A stretch of DNA of 64,000 bases from Artemisia argyi (taxonomy: Eukaryota; Streptophyta; Magnoliopsida; Asterales; Asteraceae). Below the pieces are notes generated by a model. It was not told the origin of the DNA. It saw only the letters and a program-made list of their open reading frames with translations, and did no database searches. Below, one piece after another: positions 11,844-22,714 of this stretch. Position 1 is the stretch's first letter. Each line of letters opens with the position of its first letter. The position numbers and the translations under genes were made by a program. The stretch spans positions 91,329,743 through 91,393,742 of the forward strand of contig CM060691.1 in NCBI GenBank assembly GCA_030686995.1, written 5' to 3'.

Positions 11844-12308
11844 TCAAGTGGCCCCATCCGTATAGAGGGTGTCCACTATCTTCAAGAGGTCCCTGATGTG
11901 TTGAATTGGGTCATCGTTATGTAATCCGCGAAACTTGCACACACTTTGGACAAGCCAAATATCGCTTGCACGCAAGACCTCATCGGTGTGTTCGTTTGGG
12001 AAGACAATGGCATTTGAGAAGCCATGAGGATTCGGGGAGGAGTAGTCCTTAAGGCGCTTAGGAGTGGGAGTCTCAGGGGTGCTCATATCGTTGTTGGATT
12101 GGGGGATAGAGGGTGTGAGGTGATTATCTGAATCTTCTTCAGAAAGGGCCTCATCAAAGTTGATATCTATGTTAGATGGTCCGGGTGTTGAGAGAGATTG
12201 TTTTAGCTTATGCATTTCCGTTTCGAATTCTGCATACGGAAAAACGAGATTTCTAATGGAACTACGACTCCTAGTGACTCTAAGGTTAGAGAGATCTTCG
12301 TTTGCCAT
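11844..12308 (-). pseudogene. G1 gag N-terminal part
   Basis: Begins at ATG 12308 (MANEDLSNLRVTRSRSS), 170 bp inside the 5' LTR, the normal place for gag. The first about 110 residues are polar and rich in Ser, Pro and acidic residues. The end (VCKFRGLHNDDPIQHIRDLL) is the start of the gag capsid fold. It stops after 154 codons where intact relatives continue, so translation would yield only a truncated gag. Confidence 0.75.
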
Positions 12309-12478
12309 GATGGCGGATGGTGATGGTTACGAACAAAGGCACGAAGAAATAAGATAGACTAAAGAAAACCTAGAAATAAAAATAAAATCTTGCAAGAAAG
12401 GAATCTAGCAAGTAGACCTAATAAAAAGAAATTCTAACCTAGACAATAACTATTCCCCGGGCTGCGGCGCAAAAAACT
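12309..12478 (-). promoter_or_regulatory. G1 leader and primer binding site
   Basis: Untranslated leader between the 5' LTR and gag. The primer site is next to the LTR (minus strand TTGCGCCGCAGCCCGGGGA, 12459-12476). In G2 the same site reads TGGCGCCGCAGCCCGGGGA, so G1 has a G-to-T change at the second base. This GGCGCCG...CCGGGGA type is what Athila/Tat gypsy elements use. Confidence 0.7.
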
Positions 12479-13912
12479 TGATACGTGGGAATAGCACCAG
12501 GCTTTACCTCTCGAGGGATCTCGAGAAGCTTACAACCCCCACCAGGCAGTGTACCTGATTGTTGTAGTATAGTATAGTGACAAGTACCGGGGGATTGATC
12601 GTTCAACTCAGGAATAGTGTCGCTAGGATTAGAAAGTCTCCTAAACTAAGTTTCGAGGTGAGAGATGATTATTTTTGTATTTTTATATTTTATAAAAGTA
12701 ATTAAAATCTCGGTTTTTGGAAGAATGAGCAGAATTAGTTGCTAGTCAACTAACCCAATTAACTAAAGATGCAATCAAAATAAAATAACAGAAATGAAAA
12801 TAAAACTAATTATACTATTGTGGTGTAAACAATGATAGGGAAAGTTGTGTTTACTTAGGTTTCATTACTCCCTAGATGTCTTTTACAGGTTGATAACTTG
12901 TTACAATTCCATGGATGACGGGTCGTATACCTTAATACTAGTCGTAGGGCCGTGTACAATATTCCCTAACTCTATTGGATCCTACTTCACTCCTATGTCG
13001 AGCCGTTAGAAGCTCCTAACATGGGATCATTAGAATTCTCCTACGCATTAAATACAACCAAAAATCATAGTACACCTCTGATCATGTTTCTTAAGACGTT
13101 CAAACATGTTACCAATGGAAGTATGCCAGTTTTCTTAAGCCTAACATCGAATGCAATCATCCGTAACAACTATAAACAAAAAATCAACCCATAATTAACA
13201 TCTAGGTTTCACTACATCTAAGCAAACACAAAAGAGATCTAGCCGAGGATGTTAAATTGAAGACAAGTGTAAGATATATTCAAACAACACAGAGACATAT
13301 TGATTGAATTGAAATAGTACTTATCTCAAATTGACATGAAAAATTCAAAGGGTTGAAACCCTTGAAAAAGCTGGAAAGATTCGTCCTAGGGTTTCTCCCT
13401 CAAAGTTGCACACTAATGAATGAAATTTGGAAAACTATATATAGATAATACAGGGTGACGGCGTCATGTGTAAACATGTGACGCCATCAAGTCGCCGCCC
13501 ATAATGAAATCGGATTGCCTAGATCCACTTTTAACGCCGTCATGTGTGATTTTGTTCTGGGCCGTCACTAATACTTGGACCATGACTGCCTTGGGTGACG
13601 CCGTCATGTCCTATGTACAAAACTTTCTGGATCGTCACGTGTATCATCCACTTCCACCTCTTATATTACTCTTGACGCCATCATGTAGAAGCTTGTGATG
13701 CCGTCAGGTACTGTTCCCAGCAAGGAAAATTAAGACTTTACTGTTTTCTTCACTTTTATACTCCAAAAACGTCCAAAATGCTTCCTTTTCTAGATTTCAC
13801 TCCAAAAGTACCTAAAATGACAAAAGGAAAGATTTAGGGCAATATTTGATCAAATAATCTCGAATTTGGGCTTAAATGACCCCTTAAAAACGGTTCATTT
13901 TTTGCCTCATCA
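12479..13912 (-). repeat. 5' LTR of G1
   Basis: Direct repeat of 1065-2489 with the same termini and the same TGACGCCGTCA array (13454-13710) next to a TATA-like ACTATATATAG (13433-13443). It is immediately followed by the GACAT target duplication. Confidence 0.95.
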
Positions 13913-14152
13913 GACATCCTTTTCAAGACTAGTAATCAAATCCCAAATCAACTGTGTATAACAAAAACAAAAATGAAATAATTCCTGGATATTTTATAAT
14001 AGCGTGTAAGGAATATGGCTTCAAATTTGCTGCATATTGGAGTGGGCTGGGTCTGATAACAACTTTTCTAATTTCTTATCTTGAATTTAACAGATAAGTG
14101 ATGTATTATGTACACCATTAATGCTAAATGTAAGAATTCGCAATAAAATCTG
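13913..14152 (-). pseudogene. Host sequence between G1 and A, exon-like 13913-13951
   Basis: Non-repetitive sequence between two retroelements. On the minus strand, 13951-13913 is the first half of the exon-like segment completed at 1059-1028, preceded by TTTTTGTTATACACAG as an intron acceptor. The remainder (13952-14152) looks intronic. Element A inserted at 14152/14153, with target duplications ATCTG and AACTG that differ by one base. Confidence 0.4.
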
Positions 14153-14550
14153 TGTTAATTCAAATAATGTCAAAAACGTTATTCGCATTATTCGGTCTCC
14201 TCGTGTTTTGATAATCACAAAATATAAAGGCATGTTAAGTAAAGTTACGGTTTATAAGTTTTAATCAAGGAAGCTCGTCTCTTCTACGTAGCTGCTACAA
14301 CATCACTTCATGTATGAACAAACAATATACCGTCATTAGGTAAGTGATCAAAGAGTTTTATTTTCTCCTAAACTTACATTTTTAAGTTTGAAAAAACATT
14401 TTCACCAAAGGATTGTTTTGTTTTTAAAGAAATTTTTTATTAAGAAAATAAATTCAAATTGAAACCTTATAACAGCTAGTTTTCCCCCCAAATCAGTTCA
14501 GCCTGCACCAGATAAGTTTTCACCACGTCTGGACAAAAATGGGAGCGTTT

Positions 14551-14630
14551 GTCGGAACGGTTCCTTAAAGCGGTGGATGGTCCCTTAGTGATAAAGGACC
14601 GTCTGCTCCTTTTGTAACGTCTATAAATAC
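14551..14630 (+). promoter_or_regulatory. GGACCGTC word array and TATA box of A
   Basis: Words of the GGACGGTCC / GGACCGTC type separated by TTAAAG and AGTGATAAA spacers end about 15 bp before CTATAAATAC. The 3' LTR copy (22624-22697) carries one extra 18-bp unit. A diverged copy of the array also lies inside the element at 21661-21735. Confidence 0.7.
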
Positions 14631-14906
14631 TGAACTGTTCTCTTTCAGAAAATGGACTTCCACACACAAAAACTTTTTGGTCTATGTTCGTTTTATCTTT
14701 GATCACTATAACATGTCGGTATATGTTTATAAGTGATTTTCTCTTCATTCAAGTGCAAGAGAAGAACTCTCGACATAGATGAAGACTCGAGATGTTATAG
14801 GTGTCCACACACAAACGTAACAAGTGTTACGGTGATAGGTTCTGTAAATAATGTCATTGTTTTCCGACTTGTGTGTGAGTCGAGGATGAGGATATTTGTG
14901 TGAACT

Positions 14907-15168
14907 TGGATGGTGATGTAGATCCAAGAAGTCTTGTAACTAGATTAGTTCATGTATTTGATGTGATGAGAGTGATGTCCTAGTGTGTAGGCTAGGATTT
15001 AGTCGAGTCATTATGTAAAGACTTGGATCGGGTGATGATCCAAGTGAGTCTTGTGTGAAGGCTTGGTTCGGGTGAAGAACCAAGTGTGTCAATTGTGTAA
15101 AGGCTTGGTTCGGGTGAAGAACCAAGTGTGTCAAGTATGTGAAGGCTTTGATTAGGTGAAGATTCAAG
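14907..15168 (+). repeat. Chain of hairpin units, 42-bp period, in A leader
   Basis: Foldbacks start near 14907, 14978, 15021, 15062, 15104 and 15146; the last five are spaced 41-43 bp. Stem pairs change together: CTTGGATC/GATCCAAG, CTTGGTTC/GAACCAAG and TCCTAG/CTAGGA. The loop is usually GGGTGAA or GGGTGAT. The last unit is degenerate here but pairs with one G-U wobble in the 3' LTR. The array lies downstream of the TATA box, so it would be in the RNA leader. The 3' LTR (29435-29740) has one extra unit. Confidence 0.8.
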
Positions 15169-15602
15169 TTGGACAAGAGTGCTTGTTCGTGTGGCCACGT
15201 AGGCCTTGGAGTAGATTGGTTCTAGCTACGATTAGAACTCGACATTATGCTTAGTGTCGTTAAGCCTTGTGTAAGCATGTTTACAGATTGCTCCCCCTGA
15301 AGGAGTGTGTTGATATAGTGATTGATAACTCTCGAGTGTGGTACTCGGGGAGTGGAGTAGGACGGAGAGTGAGCTTCGTGCCGAACCACTATAAATCACC
15401 GCGTCTCTTGGTTGTGTTCTTTCCTTACTCTTTACTTTACTTGTTTTATTTGTGTATGTTAGTAACTAAATTGATATCAAATAACTAGTAGAATTCAATA
15501 AGTTTGCAAATGTAATTTAACCGGACCTAAAACGGCGAAACGCTTTAGAAAATTAAAAAGAAGCGGTGAAACTATTCAACCTCGCATTCTAGTTTCTACA
15601 AT

Positions 15603-15614
15603 TGGTATTAGAGC
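15603..15614 (+). promoter_or_regulatory. Primer binding site of A
   Basis: TGGTATTAGAGC, two bases after the 5' LTR. It differs from the common initiator tRNA-Met site TGGTATCAGAGC by one C-to-T change. Confidence 0.85.
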
Positions 15615-15667
15615 TTCGTTTATCAGGATCTTTAGAGTATACTCTACTTTAAAACTTGAATCAATCT

Positions 15668-15796
15668 ATGGAATCAAAATGATTTCTAGAAGGTCGTTCT
15701 TTGAATGAGCCACCATTTTTCGAAAATGAAAATTTTATCATTTGGGAAAATGAATTTGAAAGTTATATGAAATCAATAGATCATAATCTTTGGCAT
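15668..15796 (+). pseudogene. A gag N-terminal remnant
   Basis: The first ATG is at 15668, but its frame stops after four codons. The gag frame is readable from about 15689 to 15796: LNEPPFFENENFIIWENEFE, then a segment ending DHNLWH. This is the conserved opening of copia gag, where the W-containing segments start the capsid domain. Copia B is inserted right after the last codon, and the rest of A gag is not seen on the far side. Confidence 0.7.
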
Positions 15797-16264
15797 TGTT
15801 GGGTCTGAAACTGCTGCTGAGTGAAACTGCTGCTATGAATGAAACTGCTGCTAGTAGTAATGATTCTGCTGCTGATGTTAAAGTGCTGCTAAGGATAAAT
15901 GCTGCTGACAGAGTCTACTGCTGATGGGATAAGGATGTATACGGTTTAGATAAATACAGAATAGATTGTGTAAATATTATATTTATCTAGAATATACTTA
16001 TCGTGTAGAGAAAGGTATTGTAAACCTAGTAGGATTCCTTAGTCTATAAAAGGAGGATCCTAGGGTTAGTTTATGTACGTATTTTTTATTCACTTCAAGG
16101 TTGTAAAACCCTAGCATTGTTGAGTGCTCGTATTAATAATATTGAAGTGTTGAAAGAGAATCATTATTCTTCTTAAGTTAAGCTTTTACATTCCGCATAT
16201 TAGCTTAAGTGTTTAATCAAGTTAACTTCTATACAAGATCGTTTAAGCTCAACTGGGATCAACA
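15797..16264 (+). repeat. 5' LTR of copia B
   Basis: Short LTR with TG...CA ends. U3 carries about eight CTGCTG words (15803-15930), and a TATA box TCTATAAAAGG lies near 16048. It is inserted directly after the A gag remnant. Confidence 0.9.
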
Positions 16265-16266
16265 AG

Positions 16267-16278
16267 TGGTATCAGAGC
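16267..16278 (+). promoter_or_regulatory. Primer binding site of copia B
   Basis: TGGTATCAGAGC, the standard plant copia site matching the 3' end of initiator tRNA-Met, two bases after the LTR. Confidence 0.93.
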
Positions 16279-16349
16279 TTGTGATCTAGAAGTTATTATC
16301 AAGAAGATTTTGTTTCTTAAAATTTTGCTGTTCCAAATCTATTGCTAAG

Positions 16350-16560
16350 ATGGGTGATGAAACTCATATGGTGACTGCTTCAAGGGTGCCCATGCTGAAT
16401 CCTGCTGAGTATGAGCTTTGGAAGAGAAGGATCAGACAGTACATTCGCATGATTGATTTTAACATGTGGAATGTGATTGTCAATGGTGATTCTGTACCTG
16501 AGAAGAGTGCTGATGGGAAGGAGATACCAATTAAGTCTGCTGAAGCCAACACAGTAGGAA
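16350..16560 (+). pseudogene. Copia B gag start
   Basis: ATG at 16350, 71 bp after the primer site. The frame reads VPMLNPAEYELWKRRIRQYI and FNMWNVIVNGD, the N-terminal copia gag pattern. The capsid continues in another frame from about 16555, so one frameshift lies at about 16540-16560. The original frame stops after 80 codons. Confidence 0.85.
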
Positions 16561-16561
16561 G

Positions 16562-18988
16562 ATGGAAATCAAAGCACATAGTATTATCTTAATGGGAATA
16601 CCTAATGAATTCCAAATGGACTTTGATGACTGTGAATCTGGAAAAGAATTGATGGATGCTGTTGAATTCAGGTTTGGAGGGAATGATGCTACTAAGAAAT
16701 CCAGGAAAAACATGCTGAAGCATCAGTTTGAGAATTTTACTTTTGAAAGTGGAGAGAAGATAATTGGCACATACAACAGGCTAAACCAACTTGTTAGTCA
16801 TCTAAAGCTTGTTGGCTATGTGGTTCCACAAGAAGATGTAAACCTAAAGTTTCTTAGAAGTCTTGCACCTGAATGGAGTATGCACACAGTTGTGTGGAGG
16901 AATAAGCCTGATTTTGAAACTATGAAGCTGGAGAGTCTCTACAACAATTTAAGAGTGTATGAATCAGAACTATCTACCTCTTCTACTTCATCTTCTGGTA
17001 CTCAAAATCTTGCCTTTGTATCCTCTAAAGGAAAAGGATCTCAAGAATCTCACTCTGCTGCTCATTCTACTGCTTATGGAGTATCTGCTGCTGATGGATC
17101 TGCTGCTGGTTCAAATGATAAGATTTCTACCAGTGATATTGCTTTGTGTGCATTCTTGGCTGAGCTCACAACTACTATAAGGTCACATGTCATTAATCAA
17201 GACTTGGATTATATTGATCCTGATGATCTTGAAGAAATTGATCTTAAATGGCAAATGGCTATGTTAACCTTGAGGGTAAGAAAGTTCTTGAAGAAGACTG
17301 GAAAAGAAGTCAAGTATAAAGCTAAGGACAGTCCAGGCTTTGAAAAATCAAAGATAGAGTGCTACAATTGCAACAGGAAGGGACATTTTGCCAGAGAATG
17401 TAGAGCTCCAAAGAAGAATGCTGATGCTGCAAAGAAGGTTACTGAAGAATCAAAGACTGCACTGGTATCTTGTGATGGACTGGGAGATTATGATTGGAGT
17501 GATATGGCTGAAGAAGAACCAAATTTCTCTTTGGTAGCTGTTGCTCAACCCAAGGTGCAGAACTTTGCACTTATGGCCTATGGTTCATCATCAGGCTCTG
17601 ACTCTGAGGTATCAAATGATTCAGACTTATCTGTGTGTTCTTTTAAATCTTGTGCTGACACTATAGAAGAACTTAAGTCTAGGAATGAGAGTTTAAATAG
17701 AGAACTTGAACACCTAAAACTTGATAACTTAGGTTACAAAGTAGGTATTCAAAATGTTGAAAGGAGGTTAGAATATCTCAAAGAGTGTGAGAAGGAATAT
17801 GTAGATCAACTTAATCTCAGAGATATAGAAATTTTTAAGAAAAACAGTGAAGTAGAAGTTCTTAAAAATAAGTTAGAAGAAGCTGAAAAAGAAAAAGAGG
17901 AAGCTCTTGCTGAAAAAGATAAACATGTAGTAAGAGTACAAAAACAACAATATGCTTCTGATTTGGTTCATAAATCTATTGAGAATAATTTGATGAGAAA
18001 AGGTAGTGGAATTGGGTATAATGAAGTGGCTCCTCCAGCCAAAAGTGCTTTTGCCCCACCAGGAAAAGAACCATCCTTCATTAGTGAGCTAAATATTGAA
18101 AAACCTGTAGGTGAATGTAGCACAAGTGTAAATGAAACACCTAAGGTTGAGGATAGAAAATTTCCTGAAGCTCCTATTATAGAAGGTTGGTATTCTGATA
18201 GTGATAGTGATGAGGAACAGGTTAAACAGGAACAAAGTGTGAAAAAGGAAGAAATTCCTACAAAGTTTAAACCTAAAATTGAACAGGTTAAGTTTGTCAA
18301 ACCTGTGTTAGGAAATAACTTCTCTAGGAAAATGGTAGAATACAATGAGGTGCCTAGAGAACAGATGGAAAGGTTTAACAATAAGCCTAGGGGTAACCAG
18401 AGAAACTTCAACAACCTAGCTTCACACAGATTAGGTAATCAGTTTCAATTACAAAAGAAGGCTTGTTATAAGTGTGGTAGCTTTGACCACTTGATTGTTA
18501 GATGTCCTGAATACCAAAAGCCTGTTTGGAATCAATTCACTAGGGTGAATCACAAATATGTAACTAAACAAACTCACCCACATCCTAATAGAAATATGGT
18601 TCCAAGAGCTGTTTTGTTGAGATCTGGTGCTACTAGATCTATTTATGCTGCTAAATCAAATGGTGTTTTCAAAACCACAACTGGTTCTTCTACTGGCTCT
18701 ACTGCTAGTAAGCATTCTGCTGCTAGTATGCATTCTGCTGCTAGTAAGCAACCTGCTGCTAGTACAAAACTTTCTACTTCAAGGCCAAAAGTTTTAACAA
18801 ATACAGTTGTTGGTAATCACTTTTATGCTGTTAAGGCCTCAGCTTGCTGGACTTGGAAACCAAAAACTATTGGTTCAAATTCTGTTTCCAAGGATAGTAG
18901 TGCATCAAGTGATTTAAAGAAATTTGATTATGTTGATGCACAGGGCAGATCCAAGTCAGTAATGGCTTGGGTCGTCAAGAGGAACTAA
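16562..18988 (+). pseudogene. Copia B gag main body
   Basis: 808 open codons forming the nucleocapsid-type structural protein. The capsid domain (FENFTFESGEKIIGTYNRLN) is followed by a CCHC knuckle CYNCNRKGHFARECRAPKK at about residues 266-285. Next come an acidic part, a long coiled coil (about 365-470, Glu/Lys-rich heptads) and a second knuckle CYKCGSFDHLIVRCP at about 634-648. A Ser/Ala-rich tail ends in VMAWVVKRN before the stop. Nucleotide runs of CTGCTG that resemble the LTR array lie at 17047-17115 and 18690-18770. The true start is upstream (16350), lost by a frameshift. The stop at 18986-18988 sits inside a splice-acceptor-like sequence leading into pol. Confidence 0.9.
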
Positions 18989-19004
18989 TGTCTCTATTTT
19001 TCAT

Positions 19005-20592
19005 GTGCAGGTCAATCTACTGGATGAGCTTAAGGATATGGTTATTGTTTACAGTGGATGTTCTGGACACATGACAGGAGATGAGTCTCAACTTGAAGAC
19101 TTTGAGGCTTTTGACGGTGGTTATGTTGCTTTTGGGAATGATCCAAAAGGTGGAAAGATTGTTGGAAGAGGAACTCTTAAAACTGGAAATTTGGACTTTG
19201 AGAAGGTGTTCCTTGTGAAAGGACTTAAGTTTAACCTTTTTAGTGTCTCACAAATGTGTGACAAAAAGAACTTTGTTCTTTTTACAGACACTGAGTGTAT
19301 GATCCTTTCTCCTGACTATCAATTGCCAGATGACAAATCTGTGCTTTTGAAGGTCCCTAGAAATGAGAATATATACAGTGACCATATTAAGAACATTGTT
19401 CCTATGAGGGCTTTGATTTGTCTAATTGCAAAGGCCACAATTGATGAATCCAAATTATGGCATAGGAGATTGGGACATCTGAACTACAAGACCATGAACA
19501 AATTGGTAAAAGGAAATCTGGTCAGAGGAATGCCTACAAAGACTTTTGAAAATTGTGAAACTTGTGTTGCTTGTCAAAAGGGTAAACAACACAGAGTTTC
19601 ATTCAAGTCCAAAACTGTGAACACAAATACTGAGCCATTACATCTACTGCACATGGACTTATTTGGGCCTGTATTTGTCAAAAGCTTGAACAAGAAGTCA
19701 TATTGTCTTGTTGTCACTGATGACTTTAGTAGGTTTACTTGGGTATTTTTTCTAGCCACTAAAGATGAAACTCCAGAAATACTCAAGGCATTTATTACAA
19801 GAGTTGAAAACCTGTACAATCACAAGGTGAAGATAATCAGATGTGACAATGGTACTGAGTTCAAGAACAGTGTGATGAATCAATTCTGTGTGGGGAAAGG
19901 AATTCTTATACAGTATAGTGTAGCAAGAACTCCACAACAGAATGATGTTGCAGAAAGAAGAAACAAGACACTTATTGAGGCTGCAAGAACAATGTTATCT
20001 GATTCAAAACTACCTATCCCTTTTTGGGCTGAAGCTGTAAACACTGCATGCTTTGTGCAGAACAGAAGTAAGGTAGTCAAGCCTCACAATAAGACTCCAT
20101 ATGAGTTATTTCATGGAAAGAAGCCACTGATTGATTTTCTCAAACCATTTGGATGTCCTGTTACAATTTTGAACACTAAGGATCAGCTAGGCAAATTTAA
20201 TGAAAAAGCTGATGAAGGGAATTTGGTTGGTTACTCTGTGATTAGTAAAGCTTTCAGGGTATACAATAAGAGAACCAAACATGTAGAGGAGAATTTGCAT
20301 ATCAAGTTTTCTGAGAACACATCTAATTTTGAGGGAAAAGGACCAGAATGGCTGTTTAATGTTGATATGCTTACCAAAACAATGAACTATGTACCAGTTA
20401 TTGCCAGTGTTGACAAACCACAAGAAGAATTTGTTTTGGTTGAGAAATTAAAGGTTGGTCCTACCTTACTACCCTTTCAGTCAGATCCAAGTCCTAAAGA
20501 AGATGTGGTTACTCAAGAGAAACCTAAGGAAACTGAAGAAGGTATTGAAATACCTATTGAAGCAGAAAAAGAAACTAATGAAGTTCCCAAGG
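19005..20592 (+). pseudogene. Copia B protease and integrase
   Basis: Pol segment after the gag stop. At the protease site, VYSGCSGHMTGD has Tyr where the catalytic Asp of the usual DSG motif belongs, so the protease should be dead. The GAG-pre-integrase zinc region is intact (LWHRRLGHLN, CETCVACQKGK). The integrase core has all three acidic residues: LLHMDLFGP, RCDNGTEF and NDVAERRNKTL. The C-terminal part (PYELFHGKKPLIDFLKPFGC) runs to about 20590, where coding switches into element A sequence. RT and RNase H are missing. There is no ATG at the start; the first usable codon of the frame lies at the acceptor-like site. Confidence 0.92.
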
Positions 20593-21358
20593 TAGTCATC
20601 CTCATCACCCTCAACCTCATCACAATCACCTTTCACTTCAACTTCATCACCTACAATGGCGTCATCCTCCAATTCCTTGCCAACATCAAGCAAAGAACTC
20701 ATGACACAACCATCAAACAAAAAGCCTAAGCTCAAAATCATTCGACCTCAAACTAATTTCATTGACCTCACACTCTATGACACCACTCTATCTCCTAAGT
20801 CACCACCAACCTCACCTCAAGCACCAAGTGCACCACTCAAAAACACCATCCAAAAATGGAACATCCTACTCCTCATCAAAGCTATCCTCTAGCTCAAAGC
20901 CAACCACATCACCTTTCTCCTCATTCATAAAAAATTTGTCACCCTTGCTCACCCAATCTAGCTTGGGTGCTTACACTTCATTCGTGAGTAATCAACCATC
21001 ATTTCCCACTCACTCTATCTCATCACCAAGAAACCAACATCCTCCTCCAACAAACTCATCAACTCATACTACCACATCACCAAATGGGCCATTGGAAAGC
21101 ATTCCTTCCACACCACCATCTTCTCCAACCCTTGGTAATCATTTACCTTACTACTTTGTTAACAACCACACTGTGGGATGTGCATGTTGTTATCACAACT
21201 TCCATCTCATCTTTACTATAAGAGATGAACTTCACACCATGTTTGGACACATTGAGTTTCTTCTTGCTCAACAAAATGTGCAACCAACTCCCATTTCCAC
21301 CATGCCACCTTCGGCTCCACCTTCATCCTCACCATCATCCACTCCACCCTCTGACTAG
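20593..21358 (+). pseudogene. A extra ORF: Ser/Pro/Thr-rich protein with CxCC motif
   Basis: Lies between the position of pol and the 3' LTR of A, where Sireviruses can carry an additional gene. The frame opens right after the copia B junction; an ATG at 20656 starts MASSSNSLPTSSK, followed by a basic NKKPKLK stretch. A frameshift in an A run near 20855 moves the frame, which then continues to 21358. The N- and C-terminal thirds are rich in Ser, Pro and Thr. Near the C-terminus NNHTVGCACC is followed by a helix-like segment (IRDELHTMFGHIEFLL). The same signature occurs in element E (57334-57702). I do not recognise the family; an env-like origin is possible, but no signal peptide or membrane span is seen. 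Confidence 0.65.
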
Positions 21359-21660
21359 ATATCCTCAAATGTCTAGTTATGAATAACCAAGTGGAAGTTA
21401 TGTTTTGGACTAAACATGCAATGGGAGATAACTTGTTGTATTAGTTAATGATTAATGTTGTTGTTTAATGATGTGTTTGTTATGAAACTATTATGGTTTT
21501 CATTGTATGCTTCTCATTCATGAAATGAATGAATTATTATGTTTTGAATTATGATAATATGTTGTGATATTGGTCATAGTTAAATATGAAAATGCACTAA
21601 AATTATCTAACCTTAAAAATGGGAAGCTACTTAAGTCACAACACATCTGCCAACCAGGAC

Positions 21661-21735
21661 GCCTACTGTCGGCGGTCCTTTAAATGGATTGGCGGTCCAC
21701 CATCAATAAGGGACCATCCCCTTGTTTACAGGACT
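21661..21735. promoter_or_regulatory. Internal copy of A's U3 word array
   Basis: GTCGGCGGTCCTTTAAA, GGCGGTCC and ATAAGGGACC repeat the words and spacing of the U3 array of A (22624-22697), but about 490 bp upstream of the 3' LTR, in the element body. Confidence 0.6.
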
Positions 21736-21837
21736 GTCCTCACTAGGCTAACATTCAAATTTTACTTTTTGTCTTTTTATCTGATTCATGCACGATATAA
21801 TTGATTTCACATCCATATCCATCTTTTCTTTCCATAC

Positions 21838-21938
<101 letters not shown>

Positions 21939-22117
21939 TGCATGTGCTTTGCTCTAACTTTGTTTTGTAGCACATCACCATAGCTCGATTCCCCGGTGCC
22001 CTCATTAAAGGGGAACACTTAGCTAGTGGGAGCTTGTATTCCGTTGATCTCTTCAATGATTTCCTTTCAAGGATGCTCGTGTCTCCTATCCGCAACATCG
22101 ACCACACACCTTTTTGA

Positions 22118-22224
22118 TTCTACAAAAAGGGGGAGAAGTAACGGGAAAACTCATTAAAAATTTATCAACGCATAATTTTACCTAAAATGAGTTTATATTT
22201 TGTAATCATAAAAAATGGGGAGAT
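22118..22224 (+). promoter_or_regulatory. Polypurine tracts of A
   Basis: AAAAAGGGGGAGAAG at about 22121 and AAAAAATGGGGAGAT at 22210-22224, the latter ending at the 3' LTR. Repeated polypurine tracts ahead of the LTR are a known Sirevirus trait. Confidence 0.8.
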
Positions 22225-22714
22225 TGTTAATACAAATAATGTCAAAAATGTTATTCGCATTATTCGGTCTTCTCGTGTTTTGATAATCACAAAATATAAA
22301 GGCATGTTACGTAAAGTTACGGTTTATAAGTTTTTAATCGAGGAAGCTCGTCTCTTCTACGTAGCTGCTACAACATCACTTCAGGTATGAACAAACATTA
22401 TACCGTCATTAGTTAAGTGATCAAAGAGTTTTATTTTCTCCTAAAATTACATTTTTATATTTGACAAAACATTTTCAAAAAAGGATTTTTGTGTTTTTAA
22501 AAAAATGTTTTATTAAGAAAATAAATTCAAATTCAAACCTTATAACAGCTAGTTTTTCCCCCAAATCAGTTCAGCCTGCACCAGATAAGTTTTCACCACG
22601 TCTGGACAAAAATGGGAGCGTTTGTCGGGACGGTCCCTTAAAGTGGTGGACGGTCCCTTAGTGATAAAGGACCGTCGCCTATTTAAAGGACCGTCTGCTC
22701 CTTTTGTAATGTCT
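22225..22714 (+). repeat. 3' LTR of A, U3 part
   Basis: Starts TGTTAATACAAATAATG and matches 14153-14620. It is interrupted by G2 directly before the TATA box; the rest resumes at 29147. It carries one more GGACCGTC unit than the 5' LTR. Confidence 0.93.

Larger units (their letters stand above)
1065..13912 (-). mobile_element. Ty3/gypsy retrotransposon G1 (Athila-like), full length
   Basis: Full-length minus-strand LTR element. Both ends read TGATACGTGGG...CTCATCA and it is flanked by the perfect 5-bp duplication GACAT (1060-1064 and 13913-13917). LTRs are 1065-2489 and 12479-13912. The domain order on the minus strand is leader, gag with a CCHC-like knuckle, aspartic protease, RT, RNase H, integrase, then a 2.5-kb non-coding 3' stretch. 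Gag and protease resemble the Athila lineage (the CDYCGGPHEVEEC knuckle; the LVDLGVS protease motif followed by LADRSVKYP). Frameshifts, an in-frame stop and an inserted LTR (6256-8076) break pol, so this copy looks non-functional. High LTR-LTR similarity by eye suggests a fairly recent insertion. Confidence 0.93.
14153..15600 (+). repeat. 5' LTR of A
   Basis: Starts TGTTAATTCAAATAATG and ends TTCTAGTTTCTACA. It contains the GGACCGTC array (14551-14606), a TATA box CTATAAATAC (14621), six hairpin units (14907-15168) and the conserved GGGGAGTGGAGTAGG block (about 15340-15400). The end is followed by the primer site. Confidence 0.93.
15797..20592 (+). mobile_element. Ty1/copia retrotransposon B, 3'-truncated, nested in A
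   Basis: Its 468-bp 5' LTR (15797-16264: TGTTGGGTCTGAAA to GGGATCAACA) is followed by the perfect primer site TGGTATCAGAGC (16267). Gag and the protease-integrase part of pol follow. Sequence switches at about 20592 to unrelated Ser/Thr-rich coding of A; RT, RNase H and the 3' LTR are absent. No copy of the 5-bp left flank GGCAT is found at the switch, so the right end is a deletion, not an integration boundary. Confidence 0.88.

Noticed and set aside
14907..15168. Regular repeats with hairpins, reminiscent of a CRISPR array
   Set aside because: This is a plant LTR leader. The 42-bp units are contiguous repeats without unique spacers, and there are no cas genes.
17968..18414. Minus-strand frames inside copia B gag and pol (also 19574-20080)
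   Set aside because: Shadows of the plus-strand gag-pol, which has clear domain matches.
20593..21358. Envelope-like glycoprotein interpretation of the A extra ORF
   Set aside because: Position would fit, but no signal peptide, membrane span or cleavage site is visible; kept as an unknown accessory ORF.
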